Shown: piece after piece, positions 33,552 to 42,222 of the stretch | Layout of the letters: each line of letters begins with the position of its first letter | Position numbering within the stretch: position 1 is the stretch's first letter | Assembly: GCF_914271485.1 (NCBI RefSeq) | Contig: NZ_CAJZAG010000002.1 | Location: 682,001-746,000, forward strand | DNA: 64,000 nt | Reading direction: 5' to 3' | Source of the DNA: Cupriavidus pampae | GTDB taxonomy: Bacteria; Pseudomonadota; Gammaproteobacteria; Burkholderiales; Burkholderiaceae | Notes under the pieces: model-generated | Database searches by the model: none | What the model was told of the DNA's origin: nothing | Seen by the model: the letters and a program-made list of their open reading frames with translations, nothing else | Made by a program: the position numbers and the translations under genes

Positions 33552-34742
33552 ATGTCCCAGCCCCATCGTCCCGCCCGCCGCGCCATGCTTTCGGTCGCCG
33601 CCGCCGCCTGCGTGCTCTGCGCGCTGCCCGCCCACGCCGCCGACACTATCAAGATCGGCCTGATCACCGCGCTTTCAGGCCAGTCCGCGCGCGCCGGTGA
33701 AGCGCTGACGCGTGGCATGACGATCGCCATCGACGAGATCAACGCCAAGGGCGGCCTGCTCGGCGGCCGCAAGCTCGAGCTCGTGCGTCGTGACGACGAG
33801 GGCAATCCGGCCAAGGGCGTGCTGGCCGCGCGCGAGCTGATCTACAAGGAGAAGGTGGCGGTGCTGTTCGGCGGCCTCGACACGCCGGTGTCGATGGCGA
33901 TCGTGCCGATCGCGAATCAGGAGAAGGTACCGTTCATGGGCCCGTGGGCCGCGGGCACGGCGATCACGCACAACGGCGCCAATCCGAACTACGTGTTCCG
34001 CGTGTCGGCCGTTGACGAGGTGGTGGACAAGGCCATGCTCCAGTACGCACAGAAGGCGTTCAGCGCGAGCAAGGTGGGCCTGATCCTCGTCAACAATCCG
34101 TGGGGCGAGTCGAACGAGAAGGGAATCGTCGCCGCGCTGACGGCCAAGGGCATGAAGCCGGCCGGCATCGAGAAGTTCGAGGCCAACGATGTCGACGTGG
34201 TGCCGCAACTGGGCCGTCTGAAGGCCGCCGGTGCCGACGTACTGCTGATGGTCGGCAACGTGGGCCCGTCCGCGCAGGTGGTCAAGTCACTCGACCGTAT
34301 GGGCTGGAAGGTGCCGGTGGTCTCGCACTGGGGTCCGGCCGGTGGCCGCTTTACCGAACTGGCGGGGCCTAACGCGAAGAACGTCCACTTCGTGCAGACC
34401 TACAGCTTCTTCGGCCAGCAGACGCCGGTCAGCACGCGCGTGGTCAACGAGCTCAAGGCCAAGTACAGCGACGTCAAGGGTCCGGACGACATTACGCCGG
34501 CAGTCGGCGTGGCCAACGCCTACGACGCCACGCAGCTGGCGGCGCTGGCGATCGCACAGGCCGGCAGCACCAAGGGCGAGGCGATTCGCGAGGGCTTCTA
34601 CAAGATCGATCGCTACGAGGGGCTGATCAAGACCTACGTCAAGCCGTTCAACGCGCAGGCGCATGACGCGCTGAGCGAGAACGACTATGTGTGGGCACAG
34701 TTCATCGACAACCGCATCGTTCCGGTTGGCAGCACGAAGTAA
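33552..34742 (+). CDS. ABC transporter substrate-binding protein, branched-chain/amide type
   Basis: This is a 396-residue Peripla_BP_6 protein with a Sec signal peptide (residues 1-31, ending LCALPAHA) and mature start DTIKIGLITALSGQSA. CGGAGATTCGTC precedes the ATG at 33552; the longer frame upstream has no such support and lies in the promoter. First gene of a plus-strand operon with LivH-like, fused LivM-LivG-LivF-like and Ntn-hydrolase genes. A sigma-54 promoter suggests induction under nitrogen limitation, so the ligand is probably a nitrogen source. Confidence 0.92.
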   Translation: MSQPHRPARRAMLSVAAAACVLCALPAHAADTIKIGLITALSGQSARAGEALTRGMTIAIDEINAKGGLLGGRKLELVRRDDEGNPAKGVLAARELIYKEKVAVLFGGLDTPVSMAIVPIANQEKVPFMGPWAAGTAITHNGANPNYVFRVSAVDEVVDKAMLQYAQKAFSASKVGLILVNNPWGESNEKGIVAALTAKGMKPAGIEKFEANDVDVVPQLGRLKAAGADVLLMVGNVGPSAQVVKSLDRMGWKVPVVSHWGPAGGRFTELAGPNAKNVHFVQTYSFFGQQTPVSTRVVNELKAKYSDVKGPDDITPAVGVANAYDATQLAALAIAQAGSTKGEAIREGFYKIDRYEGLIKTYVKPFNAQAHDALSENDYVWAQFIDNRIVPVGSTK

Positions 34743-34768
34743 CTCGCAACACCGAAGAAGGATTCACC

Positions 34769-35647
34769 ATGCTTTGGATTTCCGCGCTGATCAGCGGGCT
34801 GGGCCTGGGCAGCATGTATGGGCTCATGGCACTCGGCTTCCACATTACCTACGCGGTCTCCGCGACGGTCAACTTCGCGCAGGGCAGCTCGATGATGCTC
34901 GGCGCGGTGCTGACCTACACGTTCGCGCAGACGTTCGGCTGGCCAATGCCGCTTGCGATCCTGCTCGCGCTGGCCTTGTGCGCGCTGTATGGACTGGCCG
35001 TCGAATTTCTCGCGGTGCGGCCGTTCGCCAGCCGCGGATCCAATGCATGGCTGATGGCCACGGTCGCGCTCGGCATCGTGCTCGATAACGTGGTGATGCT
35101 TGCGTTCGGCACCGAGCCACGCAGCCTGCCGTCGCCGCTGGCGATGTCTTCCATGCAGCTTGGTGACACCGGCGTGGGCGTCTATCCGCTGCAGCTTGTG
35201 ATTCCCGTGGTCGGCCTCGCGCTCGCCGCGGTGCTGCATTACGTGCTGCGCCGCTCGCGCTGGGGTGTGGCGATGCTGGCCGTGGTGCAGAACCGCGATG
35301 CCGCGCGCCTGATGGGCATTCCGATTCGCCGCACGATCGCCGTTGCCTTCGCGCTGTCGACACTGCTCGCGGGCGTGGCCGGCGTGCTGATCGCGCCGCT
35401 GTTCAACGTGCAGGCCGACATGGGTACCGTGTTCGGCCTCAAGGCGTTCGCGGTCGCAATTCTCGGCGGCCTGTCGAGTGCCTGGGGCGTGATGATCGCG
35501 GGTCTGATCTTCGGCGTGGCGGAAGCGCTCGTGACCGCGTCGCTCGGCTCCAGCTACACGCAGATCATCACGTTCTCGCTCGTGATCGCGCTGCTGGCGC
35601 TGAAGCCCGATGGCCTGTTCGGCCGCGCGGAGGTACGTAAAGTATGA
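34769..35647 (+). CDS. ABC transporter permease, LivH type
   Basis: This is a 292-residue membrane protein (about eight hydrophobic segments) with HITYAVSATVNFAQGSSMMLGA and ILGGLSSAWGVMIAGLIFG. The ATG at 34769 is preceded by GAAGAAGGA. Its stop overlaps the fusion gene start as ATGA. It would pair with the permease domain of the fused protein. Confidence 0.92.
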   Translation: MLWISALISGLGLGSMYGLMALGFHITYAVSATVNFAQGSSMMLGAVLTYTFAQTFGWPMPLAILLALALCALYGLAVEFLAVRPFASRGSNAWLMATVALGIVLDNVVMLAFGTEPRSLPSPLAMSSMQLGDTGVGVYPLQLVIPVVGLALAAVLHYVLRRSRWGVAMLAVVQNRDAARLMGIPIRRTIAVAFALSTLLAGVAGVLIAPLFNVQADMGTVFGLKAFAVAILGGLSSAWGVMIAGLIFGVAEALVTASLGSSYTQIITFSLVIALLALKPDGLFGRAEVRKV

Positions 35648-38313
35648 ATGCCCCGGTCTCCAACTCTCCCGTTCCTGACGTCATGACAGGTACGACGTCC
35701 ACAGCATCTCTCCCCGGGCACGCCACGCAGGCCCTCGCTACCGTGCCCCGTGCCCCACTGCTTGGTCTCGGCTCGGCCTGGCAGATCGGCGCGGTGGGCG
35801 TGTCGTTGCTCGCCGCAGCAGCGCTCGCGTTGACACTCAATGGCTATTTCGTCTTCGTCATCGCTGGCGTGGCGATGCTCGCGCTGTGCGGCGTGGGCCT
35901 GAACCTGCTGCTGGGCCTGACGGGCCAGGTGTCGTTCGGCCACGTCGGCTTCTATGCGATCGGTGCCTATACCGTGGCCATCCTCACCGGTCAGTTCGGC
36001 TGGTCGTTCTGGGCCGCATGGCCCGTGGCCACACTGCTCGCGGCGGTGCTGGGCGCGTTGCTGGCACTACCCGCACTGCGCGTAAAGGGCCCAGGCCTTG
36101 CGATGGTCACTATCGCGTTCGGCTTTATCGTCGAACACGGCGCGGTGGAATGGCGCGCGATTACCGGCGGCCAGAATGGCCTGATGGGAATTGCCCAGCC
36201 TTCGCTGCCCGGCGTCGACGGCGGTGAACGCGCGATCGCATTGATCGCCATCGTCGCGCTTGGCATTGCCGTGGCCGCCTATGCGCGCATTTCACGCGGC
36301 AGCTGGGGCGCCGCGATGCGCGCGGTACGCGACAGCGAAACCGCGGCCGCCTCGATCGGCATCGATCCGCTCGTCGTCAAGACCGTTGGCTTTGCCTGCT
36401 CCGCCGCGCTCGCCGGTCTGGCGGGCGGGCTGTTCGCGCCGCTGCAGGGCATGATCACGCCGGGCATGTTCTCGTTCCTGCAATCGATCCTGTTCGTGCT
36501 GGTCGTGATGATCGGCGGCGCGGGCACGGTCGCCGGGCCGCTGGTCGGCGCGGTGGTGGTCGGCCTGCTACCGGAAATGCTGTCGAGCCTCGAGAACCTG
36601 CGGCTGCTGTGCTTCGGCCTGCTGCTGCTCGTGGTGCTGTGGGTCGCGCCAAGCGGCATCGTCGGCGTGGTGGTCGATCTATTCCAGCGCCTGCGGGGCA
36701 ATGCGGCCGCACGTGCCGAAGGATCTGTCGCCGACAACGATGGCAGTCATGGCGCCCTCGCCTCGTTGCCGTCACGCGCACCCGAGACGCGGCGCGGACT
36801 GTCCGCACTCGGCCTGTCGATGGTGTTCGGCGGCGTGCGCGCGGTGGACAATCTGTCGTTCGATCTGCCTGCCGCCAGTGTCACCAGCCTGATCGGCCCC
36901 AATGGCGCAGGCAAATCGACCGTGCTCAACATGCTGTCGGGCTACTACCGTCCCCGCGAAGGCGGGCGCCGCCTCGGCGTGGCACCGCTGGATTCGCGCG
37001 GCGCCTGCCATAGCGCGCGTCAGGGCATCGCGCGCACCTATCAGACCACGCAACTGTTCGCGGGCATGAGCGCGCTCGACAACGTCGCGCTCGCACTGGC
37101 CGGTGGCCGTCTTGGCACGCTGTTCGGCATCGCGCGCTTTACCGCGCCCACGGTGCGCGAACAGGCGCGCGCGCTGTTGCGTGCCTGCGGTTATGCGGGC
37201 GACCCCGATACCAGCGCGGCGGACCTCGCGCACGTCGATCGCCGCCTGGTCGAGATTGCGCGCGCGTTGGCGACACAACCGTCGGTGCTGCTGCTCGACG
37301 AACCCGCGGCGGGATTGTCGCGCGAAGACAAGGCCACCCTCGGCGCGCTGCTGCGCCGCATCGCCGACAGCGGTGTGGCGGTGGGCCTGGTCGAACACGA
37401 TATGTCGCTCGTGATGGACGTCTCCGATGGCATCGTCGTGATCGATGCGGGCCAGCGGCTCGCAATGGGCACGCCGGTCGAGATTCGCAACGATCCGGCC
37501 GTGCGGCGCGCCTACCTCGGTGACGCCGCTGCGGCACCGGTGCGTGCGCGCACGCGTACGAGTGCGACTGCGCCCGATCTGCTGCCACCCGAAGTCATCG
37601 GCGTGAATGCGCTGCGCGCTGGCTATGGGGCCGCGCCGGTACTGCACGACGTCGATCTGCAGGTGCGCGAGGGCGAGATGGTGGCGCTGCTCGGCGCCAA
37701 TGGCGCGGGCAAGTCCACGCTGATGCGCGCACTGGCGGGCCTGCACCGGCCCGTCTCCGGCGGCATCACGTTCGACGGCACCGACCTCGCGCGCCTCGAT
37801 GCGGCGCGCATCGCCGAGATGGGTGTGGTACTGGTACCCGAGGGACGGCAGGTGTTTCCCGAACTCTCCGTGCTCGACAATCTGCGTCTGGGCGCGTTTC
37901 CGTCGGGCCCGATCTCGCGCGTCGAGATGATGCAGCGCGTGGAAGCGATGTTCGCGCGCTGGCCGCGTCTGCGCGAGCGACAGCACCAACGCGCCGGCTT
38001 GCTGTCGGGCGGCGAGCAGCAGATGCTCGCGGTGGCACGCGGGTTGATGTCGCGGCCGACGGTCATGCTGCTCGATGAACCATCGCTCGGCCTCGCGCCG
38101 AAGGTCATCGCCGAACTGTTCGCATCGCTGGACATGCTGCGCGAATCGTCGATGACCATCCTGCTGGTCGACCAGATGGCGGCACTCGCGCTGTCGCTGG
38201 CCGATCGGGCCTACGTGCTGGAAGAAGGCCGCGTGGTAGCGAGCGGTTCCGCCGAGGCGCTCGCGCGCGATCCGGCGCTGGTGCAGGCTTATCTTGGAGG
38301 ACACGACGCATGA
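35644..38313 (+). CDS. Fused ABC transporter: LivM-type permease plus LivG- and LivF-type ATPases in one chain
   Basis: This is an 889-residue three-domain protein. Residues about 40-360 form the LivM permease (LNLLLGLTGQVSFGHVGFYAIGAY; coupling loop RAVRDSETAAASIGIDP). A Glu/Asp-Arg-Ala linker leads to the LivG ATPase (about 385-640; Walker A GPNGAGKST near 418, Walker B VLLLDEPAAGL, H-loop LVEHDM) and then the LivF ATPase (about 655-889; Walker A GANGAGKST near 684, signature LSGGEQQ, Walker B VMLLDEP). The LivG part has LAHVDRR where the LPYGDQR-type signature is expected, so the key Gly is missing. There is no stop or frameshift across either junction. Permease-ATPase fusions of this family exist, but all three parts in one chain is uncommon. 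Confidence 0.93.
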   Translation: MNAPVSNSPVPDVMTGTTSTASLPGHATQALATVPRAPLLGLGSAWQIGAVGVSLLAAAALALTLNGYFVFVIAGVAMLALCGVGLNLLLGLTGQVSFGHVGFYAIGAYTVAILTGQFGWSFWAAWPVATLLAAVLGALLALPALRVKGPGLAMVTIAFGFIVEHGAVEWRAITGGQNGLMGIAQPSLPGVDGGERAIALIAIVALGIAVAAYARISRGSWGAAMRAVRDSETAAASIGIDPLVVKTVGFACSAALAGLAGGLFAPLQGMITPGMFSFLQSILFVLVVMIGGAGTVAGPLVGAVVVGLLPEMLSSLENLRLLCFGLLLLVVLWVAPSGIVGVVVDLFQRLRGNAAARAEGSVADNDGSHGALASLPSRAPETRRGLSALGLSMVFGGVRAVDNLSFDLPAASVTSLIGPNGAGKSTVLNMLSGYYRPREGGRRLGVAPLDSRGACHSARQGIARTYQTTQLFAGMSALDNVALALAGGRLGTLFGIARFTAPTVREQARALLRACGYAGDPDTSAADLAHVDRRLVEIARALATQPSVLLLDEPAAGLSREDKATLGALLRRIADSGVAVGLVEHDMSLVMDVSDGIVVIDAGQRLAMGTPVEIRNDPAVRRAYLGDAAAAPVRARTRTSATAPDLLPPEVIGVNALRAGYGAAPVLHDVDLQVREGEMVALLGANGAGKSTLMRALAGLHRPVSGGITFDGTDLARLDAARIAEMGVVLVPEGRQVFPELSVLDNLRLGAFPSGPISRVEMMQRVEAMFARWPRLRERQHQRAGLLSGGEQQMLAVARGLMSRPTVMLLDEPSLGLAPKVIAELFASLDMLRESSMTILLVDQMAALALSLADRAYVLEEGRVVASGSAEALARDPALVQAYLGGHDA

Positions 38314-39908
38314 CAGGGACTCTCGCCCACTCCACCACGGGCATGGTCACCAGCCCCCACGCGCTGGCGAGCGAGGCGGGCGCGGAGATCCTGCGCGCGG
38401 GTGGCAATGCGATCGAGGCCGCGATTGCGATGGGCGCAACGCTGGCCGTCACTTATCCGCACTTCACGGGCCTTGGCGGCGACGCGTTCTGGATCGTCAG
38501 CGATCGAGACGGCAATGTGCAGGGCCTGTCGGGCATCGGTCAGGCCGCGGCCGCGCCGCCGGCCTATAACGGGACGATTCCCGTACGCGGGCCCGGTTCC
38601 GCGCTGACCACCGCGGCGACGGTCGATACGTGGGATCGTGCCTTCGCGTTGAGCCGCGATCGCTGGGGTGGCACCCTCGCGTGGTCGCGTCTGTTCGAAC
38701 GCGCGATCGTGCATGCGGCGGCGGGCTTTCCGGTCACGCCGTCGCAGCGCTTCTGGCAAGAGTTCCGCTCAGAGGAACTTCGTACGCATCCCGAACAATG
38801 GCCCGGTTTCGCTGATACCTTCATGCCCGGTGGGCGCATGCCCGAAGTCGGCGAGACACTTCGACAGCCCGCGCTCGCGCGCAGTCTGGCGCGGATTGCC
38901 ACGCATGGCGCGCGCGAATTCTACGAAGGCGAACTGGCGCAACGCATCGTCGCGGGCCTGCAGGCCGCGGGATCGCCGCTGACGATGGCCGATCTCGCGG
39001 CCACGCGCGCGCGCGAGGAAGCGCCACTGCGCGTGCCGTATCGCGGTGGCGAGCTGCTGAGTCTGGCACCGCCCACGCAGGGCGTTACCACGCTGCAGAT
39101 CATGGGTATTCTCGATCGCTTCGATGTCGCGAGTGTGACCGAAGGTAGCGCGGATTATTACCATCTGCTCGTGGAGGCCGTGAAACAGGCCTTTATCGAG
39201 CGCAATCGGTACGTGGCCGACCCCGAGTTTGTCGACGTGCCGGTGGCGGCCATGCTGTCACGCGAGCGCCTCGATGCGCTGGCCGCGCGCGTTGATCACT
39301 CGCACGCGCTGCCGTGGCCTCATGTGTATCAGCACGGCGATACGGTGTATCTGGCCGCCGCCGACAGCGCGGGCCGCTGCGTCAGCGTGTTGCAGACGGT
39401 GTACTTCGACTGGGGTAGCGGCGTCGTGGCGGGCGACACCGGTATCCTGTGGCACAACCGCGGCGCGGCCTTCAGCCTCGAGGCCGGCCACCACAACGTG
39501 CTTGCGCCGGGCAAGCGGCCGTTCCATACGCTCAATCCGGGCATGTATCTCAGGCAGGGCCACCCTCGCCTGCTCTATGGCACGCAAGGTGCGGACGGTC
39601 AGCCGCAGACGCTGTCGACGGTGCTCACACGGCTGATCGATTACGGCATGGATCCCCTGCAGGCACTGGCGCGGCCACGATTCCTGCTGGGCCGCACGTT
39701 CTCCGACTCGCGCGACACGCTCAAGCTGGAAGCGGATGCCGGTGAGGATGTGATGACGGCGCTCACGCGGCGCGGACACGAGATCAGCACGATTGCCGCG
39801 CAAAGTCCGCTGGCCGGTCATCCTGGCGTCATCGCCATCATGCACGATGACTACCGGCTTGCCGGTGCGCACGATCCGCGCAGTGACGGGCTGGCGATCG
39901 GTCTTTGA
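38310..39908 (+). CDS. Gamma-glutamyltransferase family Ntn-hydrolase, possibly an amidohydrolase
   Basis: This is a 532-residue protein of the gamma-glutamyltranspeptidase fold, made as a precursor that self-cleaves before a nucleophilic Thr. That Thr is Thr345 in HGDTVYLAAAD. Other family features are GMVTSPHALASEAGAEILRAGGNA at the N-terminus and GTQGADGQPQ. No signal peptide is visible, so it should stay cytoplasmic, unlike classical periplasmic Ggt. Its length and lack of a leader resemble HpxW, the oxamate amidohydrolase of Klebsiella purine catabolism. It ends the transporter operon (ATGA overlap with the fusion gene), so it probably processes the imported nitrogen compound. Confidence 0.88.
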   Translation: MTGTLAHSTTGMVTSPHALASEAGAEILRAGGNAIEAAIAMGATLAVTYPHFTGLGGDAFWIVSDRDGNVQGLSGIGQAAAAPPAYNGTIPVRGPGSALTTAATVDTWDRAFALSRDRWGGTLAWSRLFERAIVHAAAGFPVTPSQRFWQEFRSEELRTHPEQWPGFADTFMPGGRMPEVGETLRQPALARSLARIATHGAREFYEGELAQRIVAGLQAAGSPLTMADLAATRAREEAPLRVPYRGGELLSLAPPTQGVTTLQIMGILDRFDVASVTEGSADYYHLLVEAVKQAFIERNRYVADPEFVDVPVAAMLSRERLDALAARVDHSHALPWPHVYQHGDTVYLAAADSAGRCVSVLQTVYFDWGSGVVAGDTGILWHNRGAAFSLEAGHHNVLAPGKRPFHTLNPGMYLRQGHPRLLYGTQGADGQPQTLSTVLTRLIDYGMDPLQALARPRFLLGRTFSDSRDTLKLEADAGEDVMTALTRRGHEISTIAAQSPLAGHPGVIAIMHDDYRLAGAHDPRSDGLAIGL

Positions 39909-40247
39909 GGATGCAGAATTTTCCTTAAAGGCCCTTCGTTTTGTAGCGGTTTTGTACTTCGGCGGAACCCGACCCGGATGCCCTCGTCAAAGCAATGACA
40001 CTGACTGCGGCCAAGATGCGCTGCAGCATGACAGCGCTGTCATGAACCTCACGTTGTGATACGCGCGCTGTGACACCCCCGGTGACACCCTTCAGTGATC
40101 ATTGTTTTTCTTCGTTGTTTATTCGCTGCTTTTTTTCGCTGCTTGTTTGTTTCCTGTTCGTTGATCGGTTTCCGCTGGCAGACGCTCGCATCGATGAAGC
40201 GTCGCCGAGTCCCCAGCAACCGCTCCCCTCTCGCCAAGGAGAACACT
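39909..40247. other. 339-base intergenic region with no gene
   Basis: No convincing open frame is seen. It contains an 18-bp perfect palindrome (40027-40044), a short repeat of GTGACACCC near 40068-40090, and a T-rich stretch (about 40098-40165) that makes a U-rich leader for the small protein gene downstream. A clear terminator after the Ntn-hydrolase gene is not visible. Confidence 0.6.
40027..40044. promoter_or_regulatory. Perfect 18-bp palindrome
   Basis: CATGACAGCGCTGTCATG is a perfect dyad, 200 bases upstream of the small protein gene. It looks like an operator; no regulator gene is adjacent. Confidence 0.5.
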
Positions 40248-40478
40248 GTGCTGAGCCCACATGAATTTGCCACGCTGATGCTGATCAGCAGTGGCCCGCA
40301 TACCCGCACCGACACATCCTCCGACACCTCGTCGGATCACCCCGAGATCGACCCGGTCGACCTCGACGCCCTGATCGCGCGCCAGCTCGTCAGCTACGAA
40401 TCGTCGGATGAACGATCGCGGCCGCAAATCACCGATCATGGCCGTTCGATGCTCAAGGCCGTAGGCCGGGACTGCTGA
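40248..40478 (+). CDS. Small conserved protein of unknown function
   Basis: This 76-residue protein starts at GTG 40248 (MLSPHEFATLMLI) with AAGGAGAACACT directly upstream, an excellent ribosome site that decides the start over longer in-frame options. It has a Thr/Ser/Asp-rich variable middle, then LDALIARQLV and a winged-helix-like end (RPQITDHGRSMLKAVGRD). Short proteins opening MLSPHEFATLML recur in Burkholderiaceae, as far as I recall. The layout resembles a mini DNA-binding protein; function unknown. Confidence 0.75.
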   Translation: MLSPHEFATLMLISSGPHTRTDTSSDTSSDHPEIDPVDLDALIARQLVSYESSDERSRPQITDHGRSMLKAVGRDC

Positions 40479-40532
40479 TCGGGCATACTGCGCGTTATCG
40501 GTACCCGGTTGCGGTACCCAAACCCGCGGGAG

Positions 40533-42086
40533 ATGCTGATTCAGGAGCCCTCCACATCCGGTAGGCAATCCGCTGGTCGACAGTCCGCTGGTCGTCAGTC
40601 CGATATTCCGGCCCGCCTCGACCGCCTGCCATGGTCACCATGGCACTGGCGTGTCGCGATCGCCCTGGGCATCGCATGGGTACTCGACGGCCTGGAGGTC
40701 ACACTGGTTGGCTCTGTCGGCGCGGTGCTCGAGCGCTCCGATACGCTGGCGCTCACTGCGGCAGAGGTTGGCTGGAGCGGATCGCTCTATATTCTCGGCG
40801 CCGTCGTCGGCGCACTCGTCTTTGGCCGCATGGCCGATCGCCTCGGTCGCAAGCGGTTGTTTCTTGCCACGCTTTTCGTGTACATGGGCGCGACGCTGGC
40901 CACCGCGTTCTCGCCCGATTTCGCTTTCTTCGCGTTCTGCCGGTTTCTCACCGGCCTCGGTATCGGAGGCGAGTACGCGGCCATCAATTCCGCGATCGAT
41001 GAGTTGATTCCGGCGCGTGTGCGCGGGCGTGTGAACCTTGCCATCAATGGCAGTTTCTGGCTTGGCGCCGCGCTCGGTGCGGGACTGAGTCTCGTGGTAC
41101 TGGATCCGCGCGTGCTCGGACCAGTATGGGGCTGGCGCGCTTGCTTCGCGCTGGGCGCGTTGCTGGCGGTGGCGATCGTGCTGATCCGCCGGCATGTGCC
41201 GGAGAGCCCGCGCTGGCTGGCCACGCATGGTCGGCACGAAGAGGCCGAGCGGGTCATCGCGGGGATCGAGGCCGAGGTGGCGCAGTGGCAGGCGAGGCGT
41301 GACGCGCGACGCCCGTCTTCGCTCCCCTCTCCCTCCGCGACAGGGGCCAGCGGTGAGGGCAGTGGCGCGCCGCGATCCACCACCACAACCACCACCGCCA
41401 CCGCCACCGTGACCTACGCAAACCGAGCCGCGCCGTCGCTGCGCGAAGTGGTCGGCATCCTGCTGCGCCGTTACCGCACGCGCAGCATGGTCACGTTCGC
41501 GCTGATGGTGGCGCAGGCGTTCTTCTACAACGCGATCTTCTTCACCTACGCACTGGTGCTCACGCGCTTCGAGGGCGTGGCCGAGGAACGCGTGGCGCTG
41601 TACATCTTTCCGTTCGCGCTCGGCAATGCGGCCGGACCGCTGATCCTCGGACCGCTGTTCGACCGCGTCGGCCGCCGCAAGATGATCGCGCTCACCTACG
41701 TGCTGTCCGGCGTGGGCCTGGCCGCGACGGGGTACGCGTTCATGCACGACCTGCTCGACGCGCGTTCGCTCGCGCTGTGCTGGTCGGCGGTGTTCTTCCT
41801 GGCATCGGCCGCGGCGAGTTCGGCGTACCTGACCGCCAGCGAACTGTTCCCACTGGAGATGCGCGCGCTTGCGATCTCGGTGTTCTACGCGGTGGGCACC
41901 GGCACGGGCGGCTTTGTCGCGCCGGTGCTGTTCGGCATGCTGATCGAAACCGGCAGTCGTGAAGCGGTAGCGGCAGGCTACGGCGTCGGCGCGCTGCTGG
42001 TGATCGTGGCCGGGCTGCTGGCACTACGCTACGGCGTGGACGCGGAACGCCGCTCGCTCGAGGATATCGCACCGCCATTGCAGTGA
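40533..42086 (+). CDS. MFS transporter, sugar-porter-like
   Basis: This is a 517-residue major facilitator superfamily protein with about 12 transmembrane segments. Motif A-like GRMADRLGRKRLF follows TM2, and PESPRWLATHG after TM6 is the sugar/metabolite-porter mark. The N-terminal tail carries a 15-bp tandem repeat (Ser-Ala-Gly-Arg-Gln). The central loop holds a low-complexity Thr/Ala run before TM7. The start is uncertain: ATG at 40533 is used, while TTG at 40509 is possible. Substrate unknown, perhaps an organic acid. Confidence 0.87.
   Translation: MLIQEPSTSGRQSAGRQSAGRQSDIPARLDRLPWSPWHWRVAIALGIAWVLDGLEVTLVGSVGAVLERSDTLALTAAEVGWSGSLYILGAVVGALVFGRMADRLGRKRLFLATLFVYMGATLATAFSPDFAFFAFCRFLTGLGIGGEYAAINSAIDELIPARVRGRVNLAINGSFWLGAALGAGLSLVVLDPRVLGPVWGWRACFALGALLAVAIVLIRRHVPESPRWLATHGRHEEAERVIAGIEAEVAQWQARRDARRPSSLPSPSATGASGEGSGAPRSTTTTTTATATVTYANRAAPSLREVVGILLRRYRTRSMVTFALMVAQAFFYNAIFFTYALVLTRFEGVAEERVALYIFPFALGNAAGPLILGPLFDRVGRRKMIALTYVLSGVGLAATGYAFMHDLLDARSLALCWSAVFFLASAAASSAYLTASELFPLEMRALAISVFYAVGTGTGGFVAPVLFGMLIETGSREAVAAGYGVGALLVIVAGLLALRYGVDAERRSLEDIAPPLQ
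40560..40604. repeat. 15-bp in-frame tandem repeat in the MFS gene
   Basis: Three copies of GGT(A/C)G(G/A)CA(A/G)TCCGCT-like sequence (40560-40574, 40575-40589, 40590-40604) encode repeated Ser-Ala-Gly-Arg-Gln in the cytoplasmic N-terminal tail. Confidence 0.85.
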
Positions 42087-42128
42087 AGCAACGCGAATCG
42101 CAAAAGCTTTAATAACGTAGCGGCATTT

Positions 42129-42142
42129 TGAGACGCGTCTCA
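42129..42142. promoter_or_regulatory. Perfect 14-bp palindrome, antitoxin operator candidate
   Basis: TGAGACGCGTCTCA lies 80 bases upstream of the antitoxin start in the promoter region of the toxin-antitoxin pair. Autoregulation through such dyads is usual for VapBC modules. Confidence 0.55.
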
Positions 42143-42222
42143 TATACGACGGATCCGGTTTCTCCAAAAATGAGGTTGTCCGCTGATTGGCGGGCAAATC
42201 ATTGATCAACGGAGAACCTGAT

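Noticed and set aside
36772-38304. A 510-codon frame antisense to the fused ABC protein
   Set aside because: Shadow frame; the sense strand encodes intact ATPase motifs.
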